Shown here: positions 11,205-21,315 of the stretch, one piece after another
Layout: every line of letters starts with the position of its first letter
Numbering within the stretch: the stretch's first letter is position 1
Origin: Limonium bicolor
Taxonomy: Eukaryota; Streptophyta; Magnoliopsida; Caryophyllales; Plumbaginaceae
Assembly (NCBI GenBank): GCA_023374045.1
Contig: CM041777.1
Coordinates: forward strand, 466,889,827-466,953,826
Reading direction: 5' to 3'
Length of the DNA stretch: 64,000 nucleotides
Made by a program: the position numbers and the translations under genes
The notes under the pieces: model-generated
Told to the model about the DNA's origin: nothing
Database searches by the model: none
Seen by the model: the letters and a program-made list of their open reading frames with translations, nothing else

Positions 11205-11400
11205 ATCTCGTCTGCTTGCCCAGTCCGCTTGTGCGTCCGCTCGAAAACAGGCGGACACCTCTTGTGTCTGCGCCTCTCTTGTCCGCTACTTATCAGGCGG
11301 TTGCGCCTCCTGTGTTGTCCGCCTCGTATCAGGCGGTCGCAGCCTTCTCGTGTCCGCGCCTTATCAGGCGGTCGCAGCTTCCTCTTGTCCGCCTCTTTGT
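11205..11400. repeat. GC-rich GTCCGC/GGCGGTC hairpin cluster (left LTR of element 1)
   Basis: Four or five units alternate GTCCGC(CT) with TATCAGGCGGT(C/T)GC, giving repeated short hairpins. The copy in the other LTR is at about 15600-15795, and a related cluster lies in the LTRs of Athila-like element 2. Confidence 0.75.
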
Positions 11401-11680
11401 GATGTCAACATGTGGACGTGTATATTTGTGTTGCCATTTTTGACCGGCTCTAGATTCTTCGTTATAAGTCCGTTTTACTCGCCGTTTGTTGCGTTGGAAA
11501 GCTCATGAGATCATCTATCCATTTACATGGCTTTTTCCTACATTTAACACATAAAATATATCAATTCATATCAAAACATAAATCTAGGAAAATCGTAAGA
11601 TAAGTGAGAAATACGACACAAATTGTTATGAAAATAGGAAGAATTAAAGCCCTAAAAGTAGATGTATTTCTCGCTTATCA

Positions 11681-13694
11681 AACTTCCTCACACTTAGCTT
11701 TTGCTTGTCCTCAAGCAAATAGAGAATAAATATATCTCTAAGGCCGTAGTGTCAAACCTCAGGATTAAACAGATGCAAAACAGAGCAAGCAAAGTGACAA
11801 TCAAAAGAATAGTTCTGCTCCTGGTTGTAGGTTTTCGCAAACAGTGAAAAAGAATTTTTTTTAAAGCATGGATAAGTTAGACTACAAAATCTGAATGTGG
11901 ATTAACTTGGGATCTTCCACCATTTCTTTCCTTTAACCTTTGGATGACAAGGGGTGTGAAGTAACGCCTTATTCCGCGATACCTTTCAACACCACATACT
12001 CATGATCAAAAACAAAAATTAAACTGCAATTAACTCTTTTCGTATGTAAAAACATTCTTCTTCAAGAAATATATACAACACAATTGAATAATTGCGAATT
12101 GCAGAGTTTTTTCCGTAACCCAGACTTTTCTCTCTATCCTTGTAACGGTGTTGGGCCAACTATCCCAGATCACGAGACCTTAGGTAGATAGGTGTTAAGG
12201 CACCCCTAGGACTTAATAACCGGATAGACGAGGCCTGCTTTTGTTAGGAAAATTTTTGATCAGCGGAGTACCTTGCCTTATCCTTTCATTCCAAACTTTC
12301 ATATCATTTCCAAAATCCCAAGATAAACTAATTCAGTTTCCCTAATCAACTTAATCCACCAAATTTTGGGAAAACAGATTCATTTGAATAAAACTATATA
12401 TACAAACAACCTAAAGCAGAAAGATTCTTGAGGTGGTCACCTGGCTTCACTTCAAAATTTATGCAAAAATTTCACCCAAGAATTAACATTTATAAGCACT
12501 CAGAGCAGTGATTCCCTCAATGCAAGAAGACAATTAAAAACATGTGTGGCATTAAGTGCAACTGGCATATTTTCAGGGAAAGGTCTAAACTACGCCAAAA
12601 ACTTAAGAGGAGCAATGTCCTCATTGTTCATAAAATAATCAAGAAAAGACCTTTCAAAATATGCCAGACTCATGAAGAATTTCATTCAGGACAATCATGG
12701 ACTGATATAATAATAATCATTAAGCGTGATAGACTGGACACAAACATTTAAAATAAAGAAACTGAGACTCCCCTGATATCGTAGATTGAGGAAGGTGTCC
12801 TTCCTCACACTTAAGTGCGAAAATGGGGGTAGTAGCGTTCCTCACACTTGCGTTCAAGCAAGTGTCCAGCCTTGGAGTTCTTCAGATACCATGATAAGAA
12901 TTTCACCTGTGCACACTACCCAAAAATAAACGCTAAAAAGCGTTGCATTAAAGCACAGATTCCATTGTCACTTCTTGAGAAAAAGAAAAATAAAAATAAA
13001 AATAAAATCATAGACAAAATTAAAATAAAACCATATGCTCCCTTCTTGCATTTTAATTTTTTTTTTTGAAAAGAAAAATCACATAGGATAGTATAAATAA
13101 TAAAATATAACAAAAATAGGATACTAAGAAAAATAAAATATAAAATAAGATAATAAGATAATAAAACTTAACCACTGGGTTGCCTCCCAGTAAGCTGCCC
13201 GTAGTTTTAGTCTTTGGCTAGACTATCGCTTCGTTATCCTGGATCAAAAATAAAAGTAGATAATATCTTCGCCAGGAAAACGAAGTTAGTAATGATAAAA
13301 AGCAAACCACCTGGATCAAAACAAAATGTTACTTCGGCAAATAAAATAGGAAAATGAATACTCCACAAAACCTGGTGTTTGAGGAGGTACTGCCGGTAAC
13401 GTAGTTTTAACAGGAGACCAGGTGTGATTGCTTTTCTTCCTCAAATTGGAGGATGTAAACATCCTCCTCTTGCTGTTGAGGCTTATGGAGGCAGGATGGA
13501 AGTTGATGAGAGACCGGTGGTAGTGGTTTCCTTCCTCAGATTCGAGGATGTAAATTTCCTCTTCGGTTGGTGAGGCTCAACAGGATAGCGCTCTTCCAGC
13601 TGGTTGACCGGCTCAGACACAATATCTTAATTTTAATTGTTCTCCTGTGTTGGGGATGGAGATGGAGGAAGATTGTAACTCTCAGACATTTGTT
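11681..13694. other. Non-coding interior of Athila-like element 1
   Basis: No convincing reading frame. It holds the polypurine-like tract at the LTR edge (11681-11694), a hairpin TTGCTTG-tcct-CAAGCAA (11701-11718), further polypurine-like copies near 12797 and 12841, a GCAATG-tcct-CATTGTT hairpin near 12611-12628, two covariant hairpins at 13174-13225, and a twice-repeated motif around TACATCCTC (about 13436-13565). Confidence 0.7.
13174..13225 (-). other. Paired hairpins conserved with element 2
   Basis: ACTGGG-ttgcct-CCCAGT (13174-13191) followed by TAGTCT-ttggct-AGACTA (13208-13225). The same positions in element 2 carry compensatory base-pair changes (58107-58157), which supports a folded RNA downstream of the reading frame. 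Confidence 0.65.
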
Positions 13695-14075
13695 CTAACT
13701 CGGCGTCGGAGAAAAATGTCTGAGAAGTTTCTTTATCTCCTCATCAGAACTTGTAGCTTCAATTATCTGGCTCGAGTCGATCTTCACTCCTTGGGTCACC
13801 ACTGGAATTTCTTCTAGCGGCTCACCATTTGGGAGGAATTCATCTGGCCTCTGTGTAGATTGTTGCTTGTTCTGATTGAAGTAGTAATACCCCAACTGAG
13901 CTTCGTTGTACTGTGCGTTAGCCTGGTTGACTTCCCACCAATACGGCTCTCGATTTGATGGTTGAGGTGGTTGATAATCCTTGACCAATCTTTGATATGA
14001 GGATATTTCCTCTTGCATTCGTGTCCATTCCAGATTGATCAATAATCTTCTCACCTCATCGTGGCTGCTCTCCAT
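13695..14075 (-). CDS. Hypothetical small protein of Athila-like element 1
   Basis: A 126-residue frame beginning MESSHDEVRRLLINLEW, with the ATG at 14073-14075 about 220 bases downstream of the PBS, the position gag normally holds. The protein is hydrophilic with Glu/Gln-rich and proline-rich parts (YQPPQPSNREPYWWEVNQ) and an acidic tail. No Retrotrans_gag, zinc-knuckle or protease motif is visible, and I do not recognise it. Near the end a shift of one base would open another 30 or so codons (ending PPSPSPTQENN), so the present C-terminus may be a recent frameshift. It could be a degraded Gag remnant or a leader protein. Confidence 0.45.
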   Translation of the reverse strand: MESSHDEVRRLLINLEWTRMQEEISSYQRLVKDYQPPQPSNREPYWWEVNQANAQYNEAQLGYYYFNQNKQQSTQRPDEFLPNGEPLEEIPVVTQGVKIDSSQIIEATSSDEEIKKLLRHFSPTPS

Positions 14076-14297
14076 AGTAATTATCCTATAAAAACAAAAA
14101 TAAAAATACCAAGTAGAAAAGGAATAGAAACAGAAAAGAAAAATAATAAACAAAATTAACTAGAGAGAAAAACAAATAAGAAATAATATAGAAATACAAA
14201 TTTTTTTTAGTAAATTAAATAAGCGAAAATAAATAAAAGTAAATAAAAATAGAAATCCCAATAAAATTTAAAAACTATCAATTAACCTGCTGGAGGT

Positions 14298-14314
14298 CCC
14301 CGGCAACGGCGCCA
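14298..14314 (-). other. Primer-binding site of element 1 (Athila type)
   Basis: The minus strand reads TGGCGCCGTTGCCGGGG, the site used by Athila-type elements (generally assigned to tRNA-Asp), six bases from the LTR end at 14321. Confidence 0.88.
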
Positions 14315-14320
14315 AAAACT

Positions 14321-16075
14321 TGATGGAGAAATATGTGACTACTTCTACCACTTAGGCAGTGTACCTAATCGTTTTGCGGGATAGTGGATTCGTGGGGTTG
14401 TCGTACTCTTGGGGACCTCGCTGTGGATAACTGACAGTGGATTAAAATTACTGAGGCTTCTAGTAAATAGATTTTATCATTTTTTTAAGGAGAAGAAATA
14501 ATTACAAACTTAACTTAAACAAAATAATAAAAAACAATTAAAAAAACAAAATATAAAAATAGAAATTATAAATCTTTTTGTCTTTTAAGAAAGCATCCCG
14601 GGTTGTTCTGCTCACCTATTTTATCAATTATATTAATATAAACTTCACCACTTAAGTAATAAACTCAGAAACTATAAATAATTCGTTGACGACTAAATCT
14701 AACGAACCCTAACCAGTTGCTAGAACTAGCAGCAGACTAATGCTCTAATCCGGACACAACCAATCGCATAAAGAACAGCTTCTATTTGAGACTAATTAAC
14801 CTATAGGCCGGATCAGGCTTCTAGCTGTTAATCAGGTTTAATTCCTATGTCTTGTTTACTATCTCAGCTCTCGCGTGTTGATTAGAAAACTACAAATATT
14901 GCTTTAATAATTGATCAGAGAATTAAAGCAGATGAAGAACTGGAATTAAACTACTACTTTAGATAAAATTATAGTGGAAAGCTTAACATAACATAATTAT
15001 ATAAAATAGGCTCGCATCCCAAACCTGAGAGGGCTTAAGTTTATTAATTAAACATAACTATATATAAACAACATTTTAACAAAATAAGAGAAAGGGTAGA
15101 GAAAACTCCAGCTAGCAAGTTGACTCTGAATCCTGGCTCCGCCTCTGTATCCACGTCGTCCGTAATAATAATACTAATTAATGGCAGAGATGTGGTGTGG
15201 TGGAAAAACAAATTAAAATGGAGAAAACGGGGAGAAAAGAAATGGATGTGGTTGTACGTGGTGAGCGAGCGTGGTGGTGAGTGCTCCGGAGAGCTGATGG
15301 TGAATGAGTGTGTTGGGCTTTGGATTAAAGAAGGGATGCCTAATACTGAGGATGGGCGTTGGTTTTTTATAGGCAGAAGAAATGGGAAGCAGACAAGAGA
15401 GCAGTCAGGACGGTGCAGTCGGTGTGATTAAATGGCGGTGGTGAGCAGATCGTGGGCAGCAGCAATCACAGAGGCGGCGTCACGCGTGCACAAATTAAGG
15501 TGGGCGCCGAAGGAGTCTGCAATTAATGAAGAGCAGTTCGAGTGCGGCGCCGCGAAGAAGGAAGAAATCGCCGCGAAGAACGACTCCGCGTCGGATTTAA
15601 TCTCGTCTGCTTGCCCAGTCCGCTTGTGCGTCCGCTCGAAAACAGGCGGACACCTCTTGTGTCTGCGCCTCTCTTGTCCGCTACTTATCAGGCGGTTGCG
15701 CCTCCTGTGTTGTCCGCCTCGTATCAGGCGGTCGCAGCCTTCTCGTGTCCGCGCCTTATCAGGCGGTCGCAGCTTCCTCTTGTCCGCCTCTTTGTGATGT
15801 CAACATGTGGACGTGTATATTTGTGTTGCCATTTTTGACCGGCTCTAGATTCTTCGTTATAAGTCCGTTTTACTCGCCGTTTGTTGCGTTGGAAAGCTCA
15901 TGAGATCATCTATCCATTTACATGGCTTTTTCCTACATTTAACACATAAAATATATCAATTCATATCAAAACATAAATCTAGGAAAATCGTAAGATAAGT
16001 GAGAAATACGACACAAATTGTTATGAAAATAGGAAGAATTAAAGCCCTAAAAGTAGATGTATTTCTCGCTTATCA
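14321..16075 (-). repeat. 5' LTR of Athila-like element 1
   Basis: 1,755 bp, nearly identical to 9921-11680. It includes a TATA box (15363-15371, minus) and a GC hairpin cluster (15600-15795). It is followed by the ATCAC target copy at 16076-16080. Confidence 0.93.
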
Positions 16076-16349
16076 ATCACTACTCCAAATATTTATAAAA
16101 TCTTTATAATATAATTGGAGTGTCTAGGAATTCTTCCAAGATTTATTGACTTATAAATCTTGTTATTAAATTCATAATACCATATAATAAATTAAATTAA
16201 ATTGTATTATTATTTAGGATTCAATCAAAGAAATCCCTTGAATAATTTTTAAATATTACCATATAATAATTTGATGTTTAATAATATTATTAAGGGTTTT
16301 AACAAAAGTCATCCCCTAAATTAATTTAAATTTATTTAGGGGTATTTCA

Positions 16350-17713
16350 GTTTAACACATAACCAGTTTCGGTTCTGGCCTATCGGGCTCCTAGGCATTG
16401 ATAATTAGCCATTTAATCGTATATTGAACCTTAAAATTATGGCCCACTAGCTTCTGCTACGCGACCCTGATAACTTTAGAGCTTAGTTCACTTGTTTCGT
16501 TATTCTTAATGTACTGTACATCTCCCATTTATCCCTATTATCTTGGGAATGATGGTTTCTCAATTGTCGCGTGGTATTTCCTACCGTGCGCAAATTCGAT
16601 GAGTTATAGTTTTTCTATCTAGTTCTCTGGAAGTCTATTGTGTATACTATTATGTGTTTCATGATCACTCACTTTGTACTGTCGGTTGAGGTCGAGCCAC
16701 TATCTAACGTGTAGTGCTCCCTCTGCTGTTCTCACACATAAGGTATATTATATACCTGTATTCGGTATCCAGTGCTTCTTTAGTCACGGACTTCGGATCA
16801 CTTCGTTTGAATCATGCTCACTACAAGTACTCTTCCATTGCATGACCTCGCATTTTGTTGGAGTATGAAGGTGTTGCTGAGATAGTCAACTAGATCAAAC
16901 GAGTTAATCACACTTCTCAAAACACGACAGAGTCAGTCAACCTTGAAAGATCGAGTGAGCTCTTAGATCGAATGAGTCTCTCTGTCCTTACCGAAAGAGC
17001 GAGAGAGTCCATCCATGTGAATTCATCAATCAGTTACGAAATTCATGGGGCAACGTCCACTAAACCATAACAGTCATCAACTATCATCCTTGGGCCGAAA
17101 TTCATGCAAAAAGTGAGCAAAATCCAAAGCCTTGACTTTCTGATAATTCGAGAGAGTCTGTCGGGCAGTTGCAAAAATTAAGGAGCAAGTACAGCAACTA
17201 CATTGACTTACAACGGTCATCAATGTTCAGACTTGGACCAAAATTCTCTCAACAAGGCACTAATCTGAAGACTTGGCTCCAACTTCCGAAATTTGGCTCC
17301 AGCTTCCGAATTCAAGGAAAGAGTCGTTGGTCCTGAAATTTCGGAACTAACAGAGTCAGTCTGCTACATCAGACGTGAAAGTCATAATTGAACGTTGCCA
17401 AGTCATCCAATGGATTGGTAATTGTCCGAAAATTAAGGGCCAAGGCTTAGCAACGTTCACAAAGAAGTTAGGACCGGCTTCTAAGCAACTACAAGTAACT
17501 ACAACGTTTAAATGAAAAAAATTCGGAAACATACTCCCTCAACGGCTCCACTATATAAGAGAGTTGTCATTTCGTTTTTTTATTGCAGCTTTCCAGAGAG
17601 AATTATCCAGAGCATTTGTTTAGAGAAAGCTTTGCCTATTTTAGAGAGAGAGAAAGAAAAAGAGAGAGAGAGAAGTACTAGATTCGTTTGTGCATATCGA
17701 CATAGTCATTCTA
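16350..17713. other. Older repeat mosaic between elements A and E
   Basis: No supported gene. About 16440-16480 resembles the interior of elements B and D around GCTAGCTTCYGCTRCGCGAC. The stretch from about 16870 is different: it contains CTATATAAGAGAG near 17550, then a GA-rich run, and looks like the promoter and leader of an unrelated plus-strand LTR that was cut by the E insertion at 17714. No protein domain was recognised. Confidence 0.4.
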
Positions 17714-19554
17714 TGTAACACCCCTACCGGTAATCACGCCATTAACTCCTAACCCGTCTCAATTACCAACAACAATGCAGCGGAAATTCCAATACAACCG
17801 GGGGTGAAACAATGCCGTTAGTCACCCACGTGACTAACAAGGCCAGTCCAAACTCAATTACAAAAATTAAATACAATATCAGTCTGATGGGTCTTATACC
17901 GAGTACACTATACAAACAATACTTCCATTACTTACTCAAACCTCAACCAAATACAACTTCAATCCCATATTATACATTACAACTTCAAATACATTCTATA
18001 CCGAGTATCTCCTACAATTCCTAACTTATTGACCACATGTCGGTCTTACAATTCCACATTACAAAACAATTACAAATTCCTAAACAACTACCCATACTCA
18101 CATGGCAACCCGTCCTACACTCGAACGGTATCCGGCTTCATTATTCCTGTAAAATAAAAACGATGCCCCTAGGGGCTCAGTAAAATTGTTGCATATGATC
18201 TCCGCATACCCCACGTACTAGCGAGGGTACGCCGGCTATTTGGTCAAGAGCATGCGATTAATTTTATTTCAATCAACATGCATACAACATACATTATATA
18301 TCTACATTCACAATCAAAGTTCAATATTGAACACAACCACTAACACACGCATCAGGAGGTTAGTTTGATATTTTCTATACTTAGGCTTGAGGGTTATACC
18401 TCACTATGCCTAAATTCATTCTACGTTGTCACCCACTCACTTGGGTTACCCTTACTCACAATCTCAACAAGTTCTACGATGATCAACTCAATTCTCCACT
18501 CATCTCAAATTCTCAAGTTTCTCAAGTCATAACTCCATTCTCAATACTCACATACTCAATACTCAAGTTCTCCAATCAATACTCAAAGATATATGTTAAG
18601 TCATTACTCATGACCATCGGGCAGGGTCATACACAGGACTCACCATCAGGCTTACAAATACAAAAGGGGCTATGCAGTTAGCTCCTCAAGTTCACCAATG
18701 TCCAGTTCTCTACCGGACTACTCAAATTCCCAAACTCCTTTCTCGGAGTCATTTCTCATTCTCATGGATTAGCCTAGAGGTATCTCTCTAGATAACATCT
18801 ATTGGTTTAGGGAATTCTCAATGTCTAGTATTCTAAGATTATGGTCTTACCTCACTTAACGAATACTCTCATGCTCGTGACATTGTTCATTTTAGTCGGT
18901 TCCTCTCATTGGGGTTCGACTATATTTCTAAGGGGTTTGGTGATCCCTTACCAAGCTTTACTTTGCTCAAGGTTCATATTTTGAACAATTATCAATCCTC
19001 TAGATAGAGGTTACTCATATACTTCCACTAATACTTATCGTGTGGATTAAATCAATTCGGTTCTATAACCGTTATCGGGAGGTTACTACTCCCGTATACT
19101 TTCTCACGTTCTAGTGAGTTCATAAGTTTATGTTACCGTGTATAGGTTCGATAGTTGTAGTGTGTTTCCACCTTTTTGTTAGTTCGCAACTTGACTCTTT
19201 CTACGAGTCTCAACTCAAACAAGACTCAACTATGAGTCGCACTACCATACACAATCACATTCAAGCAATCCATTCACAATTCACAATTCATTTATTATAC
19301 AAACTTTAGTTCAAAATACAATACAACATAAGCACCAATAAGTGCAAACAATCCGATTCATGCATTTATCTTGTTAGGTGTTCACACAATCAAACAAGTA
19401 CACAAATCGGGGTAACCAAGTTAGGATACAGAGCATGTAGAAATCATACCTTTCACCGGGGTTAACTTTACTAGGTGTTCTCACGTTCCTTGGCTCACAC
19501 TTGTTCCTCGTGTCTTACTCTTGAACCACTAATTACATGTCAAATGGTTCAAAT
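17714..19554 (-). repeat. LTR of element E, cut by D
   Basis: Starts TGTAACACCCC and carries the GCAGCGGAAATTCC segment seen in other LTRs here. The leader module (GCCCCTAGGGGC hairpin and acceptor-like AG near 18148-18176, outer stem CGCAT/ATGCG near 18200-18256) matches that of element A. No PBS lies left of 17714, so this is the outer end of a minus-strand element. It is interrupted at 19555 by D; the remainder lies beyond the window. The flanking TTCTA (17709-17713) may be its target copy. Confidence 0.65.
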
Positions 19555-19820
19555 TGAAATACCCCAAACCTAAGTATTCTAAGTAAACATCAATTTATGA
19601 TGTAGAAAGGCTAAAGTATGCCTTAGAAAGATTGGTAGACAATTTAAACCAAGGAAAACACAAGAAAATGCCTTAAAGGCAATTAGGAAAACATGTGCTC
19701 TAAGCTTGGAGAGAATTGGGTGAGTACCCAAATATCATGCTAAGACCTTAGTAATATCCTAATGGTCATTTTAAACCAATTACCAAAGAAAACTAAGCTT
19801 GAAAACAAGTTTAAACACAA

Positions 19821-19850
19821 AATGTGCTTTAAGAAGTCTTAAAGCACATT
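19821..19850. repeat. 30 bp near-perfect inverted repeat in U3 (D 5' LTR)
   Basis: Arms AATGTGCTTTAAGA and TCTTAAAGCACATT separated by 2 bases. The same structure occurs at 25061-25090 and 34701-34730 (B) and 43586-43615 (D 3' LTR), upstream of the putative TATA box. Confidence 0.85.
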
Positions 19851-20173
19851 TTTGAAAAATTGTCTTGTAAATGGGTTTTGAGTGGCTAAATGTCCATCAT
19901 TACTCTTTTATTAACTTGTGTACTACTTAGTATCACATTAGGAAGTCTAAATCAATGGGAAATCAAAAATTTCACAATTATGCGCACTAGTTTATGAATA
20001 GTAATCAAATAGTGCCTAGTTTAGTCTTTAATCAACTAAGTCTAATAAGTTGGTCAACAAAGACCATGACTAGCCTTATTTAAGAGGGGGCCGGTTTTCT
20101 AAGGGATGAGTCACCATAGACTTCATCAAATAAGAAAGGAAAAGAAGAGTAAAGTAAAAGAAGTTACTATTTT

Positions 20174-20185
20174 CTTTTATAAAGC
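20174..20185 (+). promoter_or_regulatory. Putative TATA box of D 5' LTR
   Basis: CTTTTATAAAGC in the sense strand, within a near-palindrome. Equivalents are at 24728-24740 and 34368-34380 (B, minus strand) and 44178-44190 (D 3' LTR). Confidence 0.45.
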
Positions 20186-20903
20186 AAAATATCTATACTA
20201 GCCTACCTTCTCTCCCCTCTTCTTCATTTCCCACCTTCACCCACGGCTTCTTCTTCTCTCCTGCTCCAATACCGAGAGGGCTGCCTCCATGGGTGCTCCA
20301 TCTTCAAATGCTCACCAAACCTTCATTTTAGCTCCAAATCCAAAAATAAGCATAGATTTGTCTTAGTTAAGTCAAGGCCTTCCTTTCTATCTTTTCAAAT
20401 CCTTCAAAGCTCCATTTCGGTGCCAAGGGAAAACTCCATTGATGGAGGAAGATCAAGTTTGAAGAGCCCATTTGGTTCTCATTTCTCTTAAGGTAAAGAA
20501 AATGTAAGAAAAACCATCTTTCCATCACTTCTTCACATGTCCGAAAATTACACTCATGGGGCTTCATTTTTATGCCTTGTTCTAGCTTGTTTTCTATTCT
20601 CCAAGGGCTAGAGGAGGTCCTTCTTGATTCATATCAAAGCTTGTTTTGAGAATCCAAGGTAAAGTATTCAATTTAATACCTTAAAACACATTTTTAACCT
20701 AGGAATAATTCCTTAAGGTTAGTGCATTATCTAGCACTCATGAGGGTCATTGTATATTGATTAGAACATTGGCAAAGGAAATTGGAATGGTGGCCGATAT
20801 TCCCAAGGGAAGAAGCCTAAGGAGAAACTTGAGAAAAACAAGGTAAATTGCTTACCTAATGGCGGTTTAAGTTTTAAGGGATGGTATTTAGATAAGTACT
20901 AAT

Positions 20904-20908
20904 GTAGC
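20904..20908. repeat. Target-site duplication of B, left (GTAGC)
   Basis: GTAGC at 20904-20908 and again at 34998-35002. The uninterrupted site, TGTAGCTTAAAGC, is present in the other LTR of D near 44910. Confidence 0.95.
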
Positions 20909-21205
20909 TGTAACACCCCAACTCAATCCAAATGTGGTCTCGCAACTTAACAGCATATATATATACATGTCACAGCGGAATTCTTTACACTCCAGGACCT
21001 TGCCACGGTCTGACTACAGAATATACCGAACATTAGTACATAACAACCTTAACCAAATACATATTCTTCTTACAATCCTCTCAACAACCTATACATCTTA
21101 CTAACTCAATTGCCATACGAGTGTACATGCACAACTCGTAGGTCACACTTAATCCTTAACACTTGTATCCTCTTCTTACTCTTGCGATGGCCGCTTCCTG
21201 ATGTA

Positions 21206-21315
21206 CCTGTGTAGTAAAAACAGCCCCCAAAGGGGTCAGCACGAATGCTGGTACGATCCCCTCATGGCCCCCAAGCTAACGTGGCTACGACGACTAATTG
21301 TCGATAGCATGGAGG
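21206..21315 (-). promoter_or_regulatory. Structured LTR leader module (element B, left LTR)
   Basis: On the minus strand: outer stem around CCTCCATG, hairpin CAGCA-TTCG-TGCTG (21237-21250, UUCG-type loop), CCCCTTTGGGG hairpin (21225-21235), then TGTTTTTACTACACAG followed by GTAC. The right LTR copy is at about 30850-30963, and D has the plus-strand equivalent at 37808-37917. Confidence 0.55.

Larger units (their letters stand above)
9921..11680 (-). repeat. 3' LTR of Athila-like element 1
   Basis: 1,760 bp, matching 14321-16075 with only scattered small differences. It contains a TATA box and a GC-rich hairpin cluster. Open frames here (such as 11037-11402) are duplicated exactly in the other LTR and are not supported as genes. 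Confidence 0.93.
9921..16075 (-). mobile_element. Athila-like non-autonomous LTR element 1
   Basis: A complete 6,155 bp element with LTRs starting TGATGGAG and ending CTTATCA, a 5 bp ATCAC target duplication, an Athila-type PBS at the right-hand LTR (so minus orientation) and a polypurine-like tract at the left. The interior of 2.6 kb lacks gag capsid, protease, RT and integrase and holds only one modest reading frame. The two LTRs are almost identical, indicating recent movement, presumably with proteins supplied by an autonomous relative. Confidence 0.9.
300..16349 (-). mobile_element. Ty3/gypsy element A, 5' part, Tekay-like
   Basis: Minus-strand element read right to left: 5' LTR (16349-3512, interrupted by an Athila-like element), tRNA-Met PBS, gag, zinc knuckle, AlkB-like domain and protease. 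RT, RNase H and integrase would lie left of 300 but are cut off by the F insertion and the window edge. The tRNA-Met PBS and very long LTR suggest the Tekay chromovirus group; without RT this lineage call is inference. Coding parts carry isolated in-frame stops, two of which (at 1362-1364 and about 3145) could have arisen from a glutamine codon by one C-to-T change. Confidence 0.75.
3512..16349 (-). repeat. 5' LTR of element A (interrupted)
   Basis: On the plus strand it runs from TGTAACACCCC at 3512 to GGGGTATTTCA at 16349. The uninterrupted length is about 6.7 kb after removing the Athila-like element (9921-16075) and one target copy. The parts 6900-9920 and 16081-16349 are clearly homologous to the LTR of element C (about 48600-51601). 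No protein-coding potential is seen; the short frames at 3754-6014, 6530-6898 and 8826-9593 look like chance. Beyond 16349 there is no polypurine tract, as expected for the outer edge of a 5' LTR. Confidence 0.75.

Noticed and set aside
11037..11402. 121-codon plus-strand frame, duplicated exactly at 15432-15797
   Set aside because: It lies inside both LTRs of Athila-like element 1 over the GC hairpin cluster and antisense to the element; the duplication is the LTR pair, not conservation.
13695..14153. Upstream extension of the element 1 frame to 14153
   Set aside because: The extra N-terminal residues are hydrophobic and Phe/Tyr-rich from AT-rich leader; the ATG at 14073-14075 gives a more natural start.
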